Assembly: GCA_021773055.1 (NCBI GenBank)
Contig: JAJFKV010000004.1
Coordinates: 62,001 to 126,000, forward strand
Length of the DNA stretch: 64,000 bases
Reading direction: 5' to 3'
Source of the DNA: Woeseiaceae bacterium
GTDB taxonomy: Bacteria; Pseudomonadota; Gammaproteobacteria; Steroidobacterales; Woeseiaceae
Part shown: piece by piece, positions 44,616 to 52,893 of the stretch
Layout of the letters: every line of letters begins with the position of its first letter
Numbering within the stretch: position 1 is the stretch's first letter
Translations under genes and position numbers: made by a program
The notes under the pieces: generated by a model
Told to the model about the DNA's origin: nothing
Databases searched by the model: none
The model's input: the letters and a program-made list of their open reading frames with translations, nothing else

Positions 44616-45125
44616 ATGCCGCGAAACAGCCGATGCACTAACCGAGGTTCAAACCAGGGATTTACCTATATCGGTATCCTGCTGACCGTCGCATTGCTGG
44701 GTACGGCACTGGCGGCCGTCGGCGCATCCTGGTCGTTGTCACACAGGCGCGCGCTTGAGCAGGATCTTTTGTACGTTGGTCAGGCCTATCGCCGCGCCAT
44801 TGAAAGCTATTACAGAACCACGCCCAACGGTGCGCATCAATACCCCCGATCGCTGACAGACCTGATTCGTGACGAGCGCGGTCCCAAGGTCGCTCGCCAC
44901 TTGCGTGCGCTATACGTTGACCCTCTGACGGGAAACTCCGACTGGAAGGTAATAACGATTCCGGATGGGTCGATAATCGGTATCGCCAGCCAGTCCGATA
45001 AGCAGCCCCTAAAGCGCGCCAATTTCGGCCCTTGGGAAGTCGCATTCACCGACGCGACGTGTTTTTGTGACTGGCAATTTGTGTATTTGCCGCAACTGGT
45101 GAACAATTCGGGTTCGTCAACGTAA
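44616..45125 (+). CDS. Pseudopilin-like protein lacking the +5 Glu
   Basis: This 169-residue protein has a prepilin-like N-terminus NQG-FTYIGILLTVALLGTALA. The +5 residue is Gly, not the usual Glu, as in the tip pseudopilin GspK. The globular region contains YRRAIESYYRTTPNGAHQYP and RHLRALYVDPLTGNSDWKVI, then a CFCDW motif near the end. It probably caps the pseudopilus. It is shorter than GspK (over 300 residues), so it may be a different tip protein. It sits 4 bases downstream of the preceding pseudopilin. Confidence 0.78.
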   Translation: MPRNSRCTNRGSNQGFTYIGILLTVALLGTALAAVGASWSLSHRRALEQDLLYVGQAYRRAIESYYRTTPNGAHQYPRSLTDLIRDERGPKVARHLRALYVDPLTGNSDWKVITIPDGSIIGIASQSDKQPLKRANFGPWEVAFTDATCFCDWQFVYLPQLVNNSGSST

Positions 45126-45177
45126 CAGGCGCGACGATGCGCTGGTTTTTCACGACGTGGCGGAGAGCAAGGAACGC

Positions 45178-45900
45178 ATGGCTGACGGAAACCCGAAAAA
45201 AGACTCGCACCCGATTGGTGATGAACCAACGGTAAGTATCGTCCTGGTCGAGGATCATGTGATCCTCAGAGACGGCCTTCGTTCATTGCTGGATATGGAG
45301 GCCGAATTCAAGGTGGTTGGCGAGACCGATACGTGTGACAAGGCCCTCGACATCATCAAAGAGGTCAAGCCAGACCTGGTTGTTACAGATATTGGCTTGC
45401 CGGGCCGCTCCGGATTGACACTAATCCCTGAAATCAAAGAGCTGGACAGTTCGATCCGTGTATTGGTGCTGACCGCGCACTGTACTGATGAATACGTTCG
45501 AGCAGCGCTGGAATCGGGCGCAGACGGTTATGTGCTCAAGGATGCGAGTCGTGCCGAACTGATGACCGGTATCAACACAGTGATGGATGGTCAGCAGTAC
45601 CTGTCAATGGAAGTTACCACCCGCGTTGTTTCGGGTTATCTCGGAAATTCGAGTCAGGGCAAGTCTCGCGAGACGTCGAAAATTACTCCCAGAGAGGAGG
45701 AAGTACTGACGCTAATTGCCTCGGCGTACTCGACGAAGGAAATCGCAAACAGGCTTGATTTGAGTGTCAAGACCGTTGAAAAGCACCGCTCGAATCTCAT
45801 GCGCAAACTAGGCTTGCGCAGTTCCGCCGCGGTAACGCTGTACGCGGTTCGTCACAATTACCTTTCGGCTGATATCGACATCCCGAGAAAACCGGAATAA
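45178..45900 (+). CDS. LuxR/NarL-family response regulator
   Basis: This 240-residue regulator starts at the ATG at 45178 after AAGGA; a GTG start at 45157 also opens the frame. The receiver domain shows IVLVEDHVILRDG, phospho-acceptor D71 (VVTDIGLPGRSG), VLTAH and YVLKDAS. The LuxR-type DNA-binding domain is ITPREEEVLTLIASAYSTKE through LSVKTVEKHRSNLMRKLGL. It is the likely partner of the NarL-type kinase at 33342, with the whole secretion operon between them. It probably controls this locus, though no operator was identified. Confidence 0.92.
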   Translation: MADGNPKKDSHPIGDEPTVSIVLVEDHVILRDGLRSLLDMEAEFKVVGETDTCDKALDIIKEVKPDLVVTDIGLPGRSGLTLIPEIKELDSSIRVLVLTAHCTDEYVRAALESGADGYVLKDASRAELMTGINTVMDGQQYLSMEVTTRVVSGYLGNSSQGKSRETSKITPREEEVLTLIASAYSTKEIANRLDLSVKTVEKHRSNLMRKLGLRSSAAVTLYAVRHNYLSADIDIPRKPE

Positions 45901-45914
45901 CCAGGGTTCGCCGC

Positions 45915-46397
45915 GTGCAGAGGATCGCAAAACTGGCTGTCTCCTTGCTGTTATTGCAAGCGACAACGGCCTGTGTTGCCAATGACAACCTGATCCTCGA
46001 GATAGACCGATTGCCCGACAGCTCAACTCCTTTCGCTATTGCGACCGGTCTCAATAAGAGCGAGGGAATTGTCGTTCGTGACGCCCAGGCATGGGCCGAT
46101 GTGTGGCGCCGAATTCACTCCATTCGTCGCCCAAAGCCAGGATTGCCCGCTGTCGACTTCGAGCAGCACACGGTCATCGTTGTCGCGCAAGGGCGCAAAC
46201 CCAGCGGTGGTTATGCGGTGGAGATTACGAGTGCCACGTTGATCGCTGGCCATCTGCAAATTGATATCACGCTAACTCACCCCGGCAAGGGCTGCATCGT
46301 CACTACGGCCATGGTATCCCCGGTCGATATTGCCGTTCTGCCGCAATTCGACGGTGAGGCAGTTTTTCACGAGTTGATCGTCGCTAGCGAGTGCTAG
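45915..46397 (+). CDS. PrcB-like putative lipoprotein
   Basis: This 160-residue secreted protein starts at a GTG at 45915. The signal ends in LQATTAC (Cys 20, a weak lipobox). The mature domain has DFEQHTVIVVAQGRKPSGGY and ISATLIAGHLQIDITLTHPG-like strands with a Cys near the end, the features of the PrcB_C domain seen in proteins that support surface proteases. It could aid the protease at 31562 or the secretion machine. It closes the 27-kb plus-strand unit. Confidence 0.72.
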   Translation: MQRIAKLAVSLLLLQATTACVANDNLILEIDRLPDSSTPFAIATGLNKSEGIVVRDAQAWADVWRRIHSIRRPKPGLPAVDFEQHTVIVVAQGRKPSGGYAVEITSATLIAGHLQIDITLTHPGKGCIVTTAMVSPVDIAVLPQFDGEAVFHELIVASEC

Positions 46398-46573
46398 AAA
46401 CAGGCAGTTAATCTCGCCGTAGTTGCCTGATTATGGAACCTTTTTGCCGCCCCGCTCGTGTTAGATTGCAGGGGAGGCAAGTCCCGTCCCGGGAGCGGCT
46501 TCATCCTGAGTAACTTAGACCAGGTCTTCCAGCCGTAGGTGCTGGACTGATTTTTCGTGACGGGTGATCGTAT
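46398..46573 (+). promoter_or_regulatory. Structured leader/intergenic region with terminator-like hairpin
   Basis: The 176-base spacer holds several inverted elements: CAGGCA/TGCCTG at its start, a G/C-rich run (GGGGAGGC...GTCCCGGGAGC) in the middle, and CCAGC/GCTGG (46529-46545) followed at four bases by T5 (46551-46555), a terminator-like shape just 19 bases before the next ATG. It may end the long upstream transcript or act as an attenuator for the winged-helix gene. I could not match it to a known riboswitch. Confidence 0.4.
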
Positions 46574-46912
46574 ATGGCGTCAGAAGAAGACACGAGCGAC
46601 ATTTCCTTATCGGGTCAGGCGATCGCGCTCGCGGTATCAGATAACGATTCTCTGGCGGCCGCGTTGGCTGAGAGCGGCATGAAAATGCGCGACTTTATCG
46701 TTCTTTCATTTGTTTCGGACCAGGGATCAATTACGACCAGTCACATCGGGAGACTTGTGGGCCTGGATATGCCGACAACCATGAGCTGCATCGGCAGACT
46801 GACAGAAGCCGGTTTGGTGTACAGCGATTTGAGTGTTGCGGAGGAAGGTCGCCACGTCGTGACTACGGAAACAGGGGGTATCGTTGCCGCCAAGATTCTA
46901 CGAGCGATGTAG
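46574..46912 (+). CDS. MarR-like winged-helix regulator (short)
   Basis: This 112-residue protein has a helix-turn-helix core resembling MarR-type regulators (MRDFIVLSFVSDQGSITTSH, then IGRLVGLDMPTTMSCIGRLT and EAGLVYSDLSVAEEGRHVVT, the wing). It lacks the usual long dimerisation helices of full MarR proteins, so it is truncated or a different winged-helix subfamily. No ligand pocket is visible. It lies convergent to the phospholipase D-like gene, and its target is unknown. Confidence 0.7.
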   Translation: MASEEDTSDISLSGQAIALAVSDNDSLAAALAESGMKMRDFIVLSFVSDQGSITTSHIGRLVGLDMPTTMSCIGRLTEAGLVYSDLSVAEEGRHVVTTETGGIVAAKILRAM

Positions 46913-46935
46913 AGACGCAGACTGTCACAGATTCC

Positions 46936-48423
46936 TCACAAGATCGGCTCCATGGGCAGTATTCGATTAAACCATGTCTTGAAGCGCTTTCCCCGACTGA
47001 CCACAAAGTCCGGGTTGAAGTCCGCCGTAGTTTGCCAACTGTTGCCGGCAGTAATATCACGTTCGATACTCGCTGTGACCTGTCGGCCCAGCTCTCGACT
47101 TTCTACCAGCATACCGACCTCGGTATTCAAATTCGCAGACCTCGGATCGAGATTGAACGTTCCTACAAATACGATCTCACCGTCGATAACCATGCTCTTG
47201 GCATGAATAGCAAATACCGGGTTATTGGCTGCGATGCGTGGGTAACGGTCGATCAACTGTTCTCGAATATTCGGCTCGTCCATGAATTCAAATAACTCAA
47301 CGCCGGCCTGCAGCAAGTCGGCGCGCTGTCCCTGGTAGCCGCTAAACGCCTGTATGTTGTCCGTAGAGGCCAGCGAATTGGTCGAAATGCGAATATCGAC
47401 GCCCTGGGATACAAGTTTCGCAAAAAGATCTATACCGCCCTCCGGCATGATCAGGTACGGAGACTGTATAAGAATGGATTCTTTCGCATTTCTTACGGCA
47501 TTGATCAGCCGGTCGGTCGACTCGCCGCCGCCGCGCAGACCTGATTCGCCCGAGTTCTTGCCGGGTACATCACTCAGAAATACAACATCTTCCCAGACCA
47601 TCGCCTGCAATAGCTGTGGAAAGTAGGCTGCGGCGTTGTTGATTGCTTCACGAACTTCGGGCTCGAAATTACGCGGATCTACAGCATAGGCGTGCAGTTC
47701 CCGTGACCGTAGCCGCATGTCTTTGCTCGAAACCTTTACAGCGTCCTCATTGAATATTTCTTCGACCGGAACCGTAAGCTCACTCGACCAGAACTCTTCG
47801 AAGTTTTCACTCATGTCCGCTACCGAGCGTCCCAGCAGAAGCACGTCACGATCCCGAAAGTTGTATGTCTGATCGTAGTCAAAATATTCGTCCGCCATAT
47901 TACGGCCACCGGTTATGCCTGCCGTTCGATCAAAAATGGCGGTCTTGTCGTGCATGCGTTGATTGATTTCGCGAAACCCGGTTACAGCGTTCTTGAGCCG
48001 CTGCCAAAAGCTGACGCCGACAGTAACGTTCGGGTTGTAGATTCGTATCTGCACGTTCGGGTGCGCCGACAGCAACAGCAGCGTTTGACCCTCTGCATCG
48101 ATGAGAAAGTCATCGACAATGACGCGAATCGCGACGCCACGCTCCGCCGCAGTCAACAGTTGTTCCGCGGCAAGGATGCCAATGTTGTCCGTGCTCCAGA
48201 TGAAGTACTGAACATCGATCGACGTCATCGCGTTTTGCGTCAGCCACGCCCGGCCGATGAGGGCTTCCTCACCCTTTTCGAGTACGTAGACGCCGGTCTT
48301 TGTGCTCATCTGCGACTGACAGTCAGCACAATTGTCATCGACCCACGCCGTGATCGATTGCGACTGGGCTTCGATGGCCGGAATCAAGACGAACAGAACG
48401 ACCAGAAGTCTTGGAAACGTCAT
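46936..48423 (-). CDS. Phospholipase D-like protein (secreted)
   Basis: This 495-residue PLD-superfamily protein has a signal sequence (LLVVLFVLIPAIEAQSQ) and a CADC pair near the start. Two HKD catalytic motifs are complete: H158-K160-D165 (MHDKTAIFDRTAG) and H407-K409-D414 (HAKSMVIDGE), each followed by the conserved GG/GSxN-like residues (TGGRN and GTFNLDPRS). The family hydrolyses or transfers phosphatidyl groups, as in cardiolipin synthases; this secreted branch is often periplasmic. Its ATG touches the stop of the aminotransferase gene upstream, so it is co-transcribed with that gene. Confidence 0.88.
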   Translation of the reverse strand: MTFPRLLVVLFVLIPAIEAQSQSITAWVDDNCADCQSQMSTKTGVYVLEKGEEALIGRAWLTQNAMTSIDVQYFIWSTDNIGILAAEQLLTAAERGVAIRVIVDDFLIDAEGQTLLLLSAHPNVQIRIYNPNVTVGVSFWQRLKNAVTGFREINQRMHDKTAIFDRTAGITGGRNMADEYFDYDQTYNFRDRDVLLLGRSVADMSENFEEFWSSELTVPVEEIFNEDAVKVSSKDMRLRSRELHAYAVDPRNFEPEVREAINNAAAYFPQLLQAMVWEDVVFLSDVPGKNSGESGLRGGGESTDRLINAVRNAKESILIQSPYLIMPEGGIDLFAKLVSQGVDIRISTNSLASTDNIQAFSGYQGQRADLLQAGVELFEFMDEPNIREQLIDRYPRIAANNPVFAIHAKSMVIDGEIVFVGTFNLDPRSANLNTEVGMLVESRELGRQVTASIERDITAGNSWQTTADFNPDFVVSRGKRFKTWFNRILPMEPIL

Positions 48424-49694
48424 TATAGTGAGTCCTTCAGTGCCGCCAAAAAGTATTCCGCGTCATTCGTCGAAAGGGTCATTGGCGAGCGTACTTTGAG
48501 AATATTGGAGTCGGGGCCGATGGTGCCTGTAAGAACGCCACGCTCACGCAGGTTTTCGACAACCTGACCGGCAAGTTCAGTCGCCGGTGTACGCGCTTCC
48601 CGATCCATAACCAGCTCGACGGCCAGGAACAGACCGCTGCCCCGTACATCACCGATACAGTCATGGTTTTCAGCGAGGCGCTCGAGACCATCAATTATGA
48701 ACTTTCCGACATCGAGCGCGTTCCGCTGCAGGTTTTCTCGCTCGATGATATCAAGTACGGCGAGTCCAGCGGCAGAGGAAACGGGATTGCCGCCAAAGGT
48801 ATTGAAGTACTGCGCGTTCTTGCCAAAGCTCTCGATGAGGTCGCGGCGAGTGACGACAGCTGCGAGTGGGTGCCCGTTACCCATTGGCTTGCCCAGCGTC
48901 ACTATATCCGGCACCAGATCGTCTGCTTCAAACCCCCAGAAGTTCCTGCCGGTGCGACCGAAGCCAGGTTGTACTTCATCGGCGATGAATAAACCGCCAG
49001 CCCTTCGAATAATCCCGGCAACCTTGTGGAAGTAGCCCGGCGGTGGAGAAACGATACCGCTACTCGACATGATGGTGTCGACAACGAACGCCGCCGGTTT
49101 GTAGCCTCGCTGTTTGAGTAACTCAATTGCGTCGACAACATGCGCGGCGTACCGGTCAGCAGCATCATCGCCACGGTATCTGCCACGATAAGTATCCGGC
49201 GCAGGTACTGTGACAACGTAGCCCGGTATCTCGCCGGCTGCGATGTCTGACGTTGATATTTCGTAAGTCGCCCTGGTATTGCCGTGGTAAGCATAATCCG
49301 TAACGATCAGGCCCTTATTGCCGCTGACCGCAGAAGCAATTCGCAATGCGAGTTCGTTAGCTTCGCTACCCGAGCAGCAAAACATTGCGGTATCGAGGTC
49401 GGCTGGAAATTTCGCGGTGAGCTGCTCGGCAAAAGCGAGCACATTTTCGTGCAGGTAGCGCGTATGTGTATTTAGAGTGCTTACCTGGTCACAGATGGCA
49501 GCAACGACCTGCGGATGACAATGACCGACATGTGGCACGTTGTTGTACATGTCGAGGTACTTCTGCCCATCAGCATCATAAAGCCACACGTCTTCACCGC
49601 GCACGATATGTACCGGGTTTTCATAAAACAGTCGGTAGGCTGAACCCAGTAGCATCTGGCGCCGGGCAATCATTCTGGCGGTATGGTTTGTCAT
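48423..49694 (-). CDS. Class III PLP-dependent aminotransferase
   Basis: This 423-residue class III aminotransferase shows the landmarks YLDMYNNVPHVGHCHPQVV, CSGSEANELALRIA (PLP phosphate), YHGNTRAT, FIADEVQPGFGRTG and the Schiff-base lysine K269 (TLGKPMGNGHP). This is the ornithine/alanine-glyoxylate/5-phosphonooxy-L-lysine phospho-lyase branch, and the AYHGNT and PGFGRTGRNFW elements are like those of phospho-lyases. The substrate is not settled. It is followed by the phospholipase D-like gene with a 1-base overlap. Confidence 0.87.
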   Translation of the reverse strand: MTNHTARMIARRQMLLGSAYRLFYENPVHIVRGEDVWLYDADGQKYLDMYNNVPHVGHCHPQVVAAICDQVSTLNTHTRYLHENVLAFAEQLTAKFPADLDTAMFCCSGSEANELALRIASAVSGNKGLIVTDYAYHGNTRATYEISTSDIAAGEIPGYVVTVPAPDTYRGRYRGDDAADRYAAHVVDAIELLKQRGYKPAAFVVDTIMSSSGIVSPPPGYFHKVAGIIRRAGGLFIADEVQPGFGRTGRNFWGFEADDLVPDIVTLGKPMGNGHPLAAVVTRRDLIESFGKNAQYFNTFGGNPVSSAAGLAVLDIIERENLQRNALDVGKFIIDGLERLAENHDCIGDVRGSGLFLAVELVMDREARTPATELAGQVVENLRERGVLTGTIGPDSNILKVRSPMTLSTNDAEYFLAALKDSL

Positions 49695-49723
49695 TGCCAG
49701 TTAGCATACTCGTTGACAAGGCC

Positions 49724-49748
49724 AAAAAAAACGCCTCTTGAAGAGGCG
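49724..49748 (-). terminator. Intrinsic terminator of the small membrane protein gene
   Basis: CGCCTCTT pairs with AAGAGGCG around a very tight loop and is followed on the minus strand by eight U residues (A-run at 49724-49731 on the plus strand). It sits 25 bases after the stop of the 49773-50000 gene and ahead of the aminotransferase, so it ends the small gene's transcript. Confidence 0.85.
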
Positions 49749-49772
49749 CTTCTACTATCATTTCTTGACTGT

Positions 49773-50000
49773 TCATTCTGTTGTAGTGGGTGTTTCGCCA
49801 TCTGCGGGCCGGCTCTTGCGGTGTCTCAACCGTACGATCGCGATGCACGAACCGTAAGCACAGCAAATAGAACCCACCGCGACATAGACGAGCGAGATCG
49901 GAAAATCGATCCCGAGGTACAGGCCGTTAGCGATGAACAACAATCCCATTAAAAACCAGAATTGCGGAACGCGTTCATACACGGGTGTTGGTAGCCACAT
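49773..50000 (-). CDS. Small two-helix membrane protein
   Basis: This protein of 75 residues uses the ATG at 50000, which follows GGAG at 7 bases; the frame also opens at 50042. Two hydrophobic helices (FWFLMGLLFIANGLYLGID and VYVAVGSICCAYGSCIAIV) are followed by a basic tail (RLRHRKSRP). The family is not recognised. A strong terminator follows it. Confidence 0.65.
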   Translation of the reverse strand: MWLPTPVYERVPQFWFLMGLLFIANGLYLGIDFPISLVYVAVGSICCAYGSCIAIVRLRHRKSRPADGETPTTTE

Positions 50001-50146
50001 GGCCAAACTCCAAATGTGGTTGGGCCTTGAATATGCACGCATCAGCGGGCCGGATATGCGATATTGGCCTCAGAATTAGTCTAATCGATCAATTATTTCC
50101 TGTTTTTGAGACGTAGTACTCTATTTCTTCAGTAAGGAGCGCGTTC

Positions 50147-51448
50147 ATGCAGATATGGTCTCAAGCGAGTCAAATGGCCGCACAGACGCCGGAGGAGAGA
50201 AATCGATACGTCGATTTCCTGCGGTCGATATCGATTCTCGTCGTTATCGTGGGGCACTGGATGATCGCGACAGCCTATGTTGTGGACGGCGAAATGAACG
50301 CCGGGCATCTTCTTGCCGGCAGACCACAACTTCACTGGTTGACCTGGCTGTTTCAGGTGATGCCGATCTTTTTCATCGTCGGCGGCTACTCGAATGCGGT
50401 GTCGCTGGAAAGTGCAAAACGAAAAGGTGTCGGCTATGGCGGGTGGCTGTCCGCACGCTTAAACCGCCTGGTCGCACCACTGCTGGTGCTGATAATCGCC
50501 TGGGCCGTGATCGCAATAAGCATGATGCTGTTCGGCGCCAGACCGACTGTAATCCAATATGTCTCACAGGCCGCATTGATACCGACCTGGTTTCTCGCGA
50601 TCTACATCGTCGTCGTTATTCTTGCTCCGACTGCCTACAGGTTCTGGCGACGATTCGGCTTTGCATCGTTCCTGTTTTTTGCGGCGGGCGCGGCTCTCAC
50701 CGACGTTGCGTTTTTCGAGGCTGAGATGCGCTGGCTGGGCTGGACAAACTACTTCTGGGTCTGGCTTGCGGTGCACCACCTCGGCTTTGCATGGCGTGAT
50801 GATCGACTGGGGCGTGTTGCAAAGAGATTGTTATTTTCCGCCACCGGTTTCGCCGCGCTTTGGTTGCTGACTTCCGTGGGGCCTTATCCGCTCGCTATGG
50901 TGGGTTCGCCGGATCCCGGACTGAGCAACACTCTGCCACCGAAGATCACGCTGTTGGCACTCGGTATTTTTCAGTTCGGACTTTTGCTGTCGCTGGAGGA
51001 ACCCATGCGACGCGCGCTGAACGGCTTGCGCCTCTGGACCGCAACGGTCCTCATCAACAGCATGATCATGACTGTTTATCTTTGGCACATTACCGTCATG
51101 GTCATCTTCGCGGCGCTCTTGTACGCCGCAGGTGGCATGGGCCTTGGCATCGAACCCGGCACGAGCGACTGGTGGTGGTCGCGCCCCGTCTGGATCGCAG
51201 TGCTCTTTGTCTTATTGCTGCCCGTTGCCCTCGTATTGTCGCCACTGGAACGACGCGGCCGACCTTCGGATGCGAAAATTCCGGCACCTGCCCGGCAGAT
51301 CGCCGGCGCAATCATGATCTGCCTGGGTGTTGCACTGCTGGCCATGTACGGTTATGGCGGTGGTCCATTCCCACGCCTGGATCTCGCGTCGTTCTCCCTG
51401 GTTATCGTTGGTTCCGGTATTAGTGGATTGCTACCAAAATTTAGATAG
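50147..51448 (+). CDS. Acyltransferase-3 family membrane protein
   Basis: This 433-residue integral membrane protein has about ten helices. The N-terminus RYVDFLRSISILVVIVGHW carries the conserved catalytic His (H37) of the acyltransferase-3 (OafB/WecH-like) family, and the central FFIVGGYSNAVSL and RLNRLVAPLLVL match family blocks. Such proteins O-acylate sugars on lipids, capsules or surface glycans. A strong ribosome binding site, AAGGAG, precedes the ATG at 50147. The amidohydrolase gene starts 11 bases downstream of its stop. The exact acceptor is unknown. Confidence 0.85.
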   Translation: MQIWSQASQMAAQTPEERNRYVDFLRSISILVVIVGHWMIATAYVVDGEMNAGHLLAGRPQLHWLTWLFQVMPIFFIVGGYSNAVSLESAKRKGVGYGGWLSARLNRLVAPLLVLIIAWAVIAISMMLFGARPTVIQYVSQAALIPTWFLAIYIVVVILAPTAYRFWRRFGFASFLFFAAGAALTDVAFFEAEMRWLGWTNYFWVWLAVHHLGFAWRDDRLGRVAKRLLFSATGFAALWLLTSVGPYPLAMVGSPDPGLSNTLPPKITLLALGIFQFGLLLSLEEPMRRALNGLRLWTATVLINSMIMTVYLWHITVMVIFAALLYAAGGMGLGIEPGTSDWWWSRPVWIAVLFVLLLPVALVLSPLERRGRPSDAKIPAPARQIAGAIMICLGVALLAMYGYGGGPFPRLDLASFSLVIVGSGISGLLPKFR

Positions 51449-51459
51449 TGGAGAAAGCA

Positions 51460-52836
51460 ATGAGTGGTATGCGTAGTCTTGCAATTCTTCTGCTCGCGGT
51501 TGTCAGTTTTGTAGCGAGCAACTCTGCCGATGCCGCCGACAAGAAAGCATTGGTCGGTGGACGTCTTATCGATGGCCTGCTTGGCGCACCAATCGCAAAT
51601 AGCGTCATTCTTATCGATGGCGGCGCGATAGAAGCAGTCGGCACAGTAGCTACTCTGGCAGTTCCCGAGGGCTACGAGATCATCTCCACCGAAGGCATGT
51701 CGGTTCTTCCTGGTCTTTGGGATATGCACGTTCATCTCATGATCAACGGTCACTCCGACTACGCACATTGGGATGTGGAATATCTGGATCGTTTCGCGAC
51801 CGAGATAATGCCAGCGTCAGCAGAGCAGTTGCTACTCGCTGGCGTGACCACGGCAAGAGATCTCGGTGCGCCACTGGATGATTCAATAGAAGTACGCGAT
51901 GCGATTGCCGACGGCAGCATTCCTGGTCCGCGCTTGTTTGTCTCTGGCCCATTTATTCAACACGTTGCATACCCGGGAACTGAAGCATTTCGCTGGGGAG
52001 TAAGCGGTGCTCGAGATGCCCGCAGTAAGGTAAAAACGCTGGCGGACGCAGGTGTCGACGTCATCAAGCTGATCGATCAGGATGAGATGACGTTCGAGGA
52101 GGCCGAAGCCGTTGTCGACGAGGCGCACAAGCACGGACTGCCGGTAGTCGCGCACTCGCATCGACCTGACGAGATTCGTCGTGGGCTCGCTATAGGCGTC
52201 GACAATTTCGAACACACGGGTTTGGCAGCGGCACCCGGATATCCGGCAGATATTATGGATGCACTCCGGGAACGAACGGCAACCGGACGGGTTCGCGGTG
52301 GTCCTCTTTACTGGACGCCTACAGTCGAAGGATTGTGGAATTACGACCAGGTGATCGCGAACCCCGAACACCTTGATAATGATTGCTGGGAGCGAGGTCT
52401 TGAGGCAGACACAATCGCGGATATCAGGCAATCGATACAAAACCCAAAAGAATTGCTGTACTTCGACCTGACCCCGAAGCGCAAACCAACACTAATAAAC
52501 AAGGTAACGCAGCTACGCGAAGCGGGTGTGGTTTTGCTGGTCGGTACCGACAGCGGTATTCCGATGAAATTCCACTGCCAGTCGACCTGGAATGAACTCG
52601 AGGTCTGGGTGAACGTCATGGGAATTCCGGCAATGGAAGCGATTAGATCGGCAACTTACTGGCCGGCAAAAATGATGAAGGTGTCGGATCGCTGGGGAAC
52701 AGTTACTAAAGGTAAGTACGCGGACATCATCGCCGTACGTGGTGATGTGCTAAAGCACATCAATCTGCTGCAAAACGTGGACTTTGTAATGAAGGGTGGT
52801 GTTGTCTACAAGCAGGACGGGCGAGCGTCTAATTAA
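51460..52836 (+). CDS. Secreted amidohydrolase family protein (second copy)
   Basis: This protein of about 458 residues starts at the ATG at 51460 after GGAG; a GTG at 51448 also opens the frame. A signal peptide (SLAILLLAVVSFVASNSADA) precedes the amidohydrolase domain, with the metal motif DMHVHL, VIKLIDQDEM (carboxylated-Lys region), AHSHRP, FEHTGL and VGTDSGIP. The end reads KYADIIAVRGDVLKHI, then VDFVMKGGVVYKQ, closely like the paralog at 6142, including VMKGG. It hydrolyses an amide or lactone substrate that I cannot name. It is convergent with the TonB receptor and shares its terminator hairpin. Confidence 0.88.
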   Translation: MSGMRSLAILLLAVVSFVASNSADAADKKALVGGRLIDGLLGAPIANSVILIDGGAIEAVGTVATLAVPEGYEIISTEGMSVLPGLWDMHVHLMINGHSDYAHWDVEYLDRFATEIMPASAEQLLLAGVTTARDLGAPLDDSIEVRDAIADGSIPGPRLFVSGPFIQHVAYPGTEAFRWGVSGARDARSKVKTLADAGVDVIKLIDQDEMTFEEAEAVVDEAHKHGLPVVAHSHRPDEIRRGLAIGVDNFEHTGLAAAPGYPADIMDALRERTATGRVRGGPLYWTPTVEGLWNYDQVIANPEHLDNDCWERGLEADTIADIRQSIQNPKELLYFDLTPKRKPTLINKVTQLREAGVVLLVGTDSGIPMKFHCQSTWNELEVWVNVMGIPAMEAIRSATYWPAKMMKVSDRWGTVTKGKYADIIAVRGDVLKHINLLQNVDFVMKGGVVYKQDGRASN

Positions 52837-52841
52837 GTAGC

Positions 52842-52869
52842 AAAAAAAACGGCCCCCGAAGGGGCCGTT
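52842..52869 (-). terminator. Terminator between the amidohydrolase and the TonB receptor genes
   Basis: AACGGCCCC (52848-52856) and GGGGCCGTT (52861-52869) form a strong stem with a CGAA loop. The A-run 52842-52849 becomes a U-run on the minus strand, so the main function is ending the TonB receptor transcript. It may also slow the convergent plus-strand transcript. Confidence 0.88.
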
Positions 52870-52893
52870 CATTCAATACTTCAAGATTGCCGA

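Noticed and set aside
46473..46501. G/C-rich GGGGAGGC...CCCGGGAGC element as a known riboswitch.
   Set aside because: I could not match it to a riboswitch consensus; it is kept only as an unassigned structured region.
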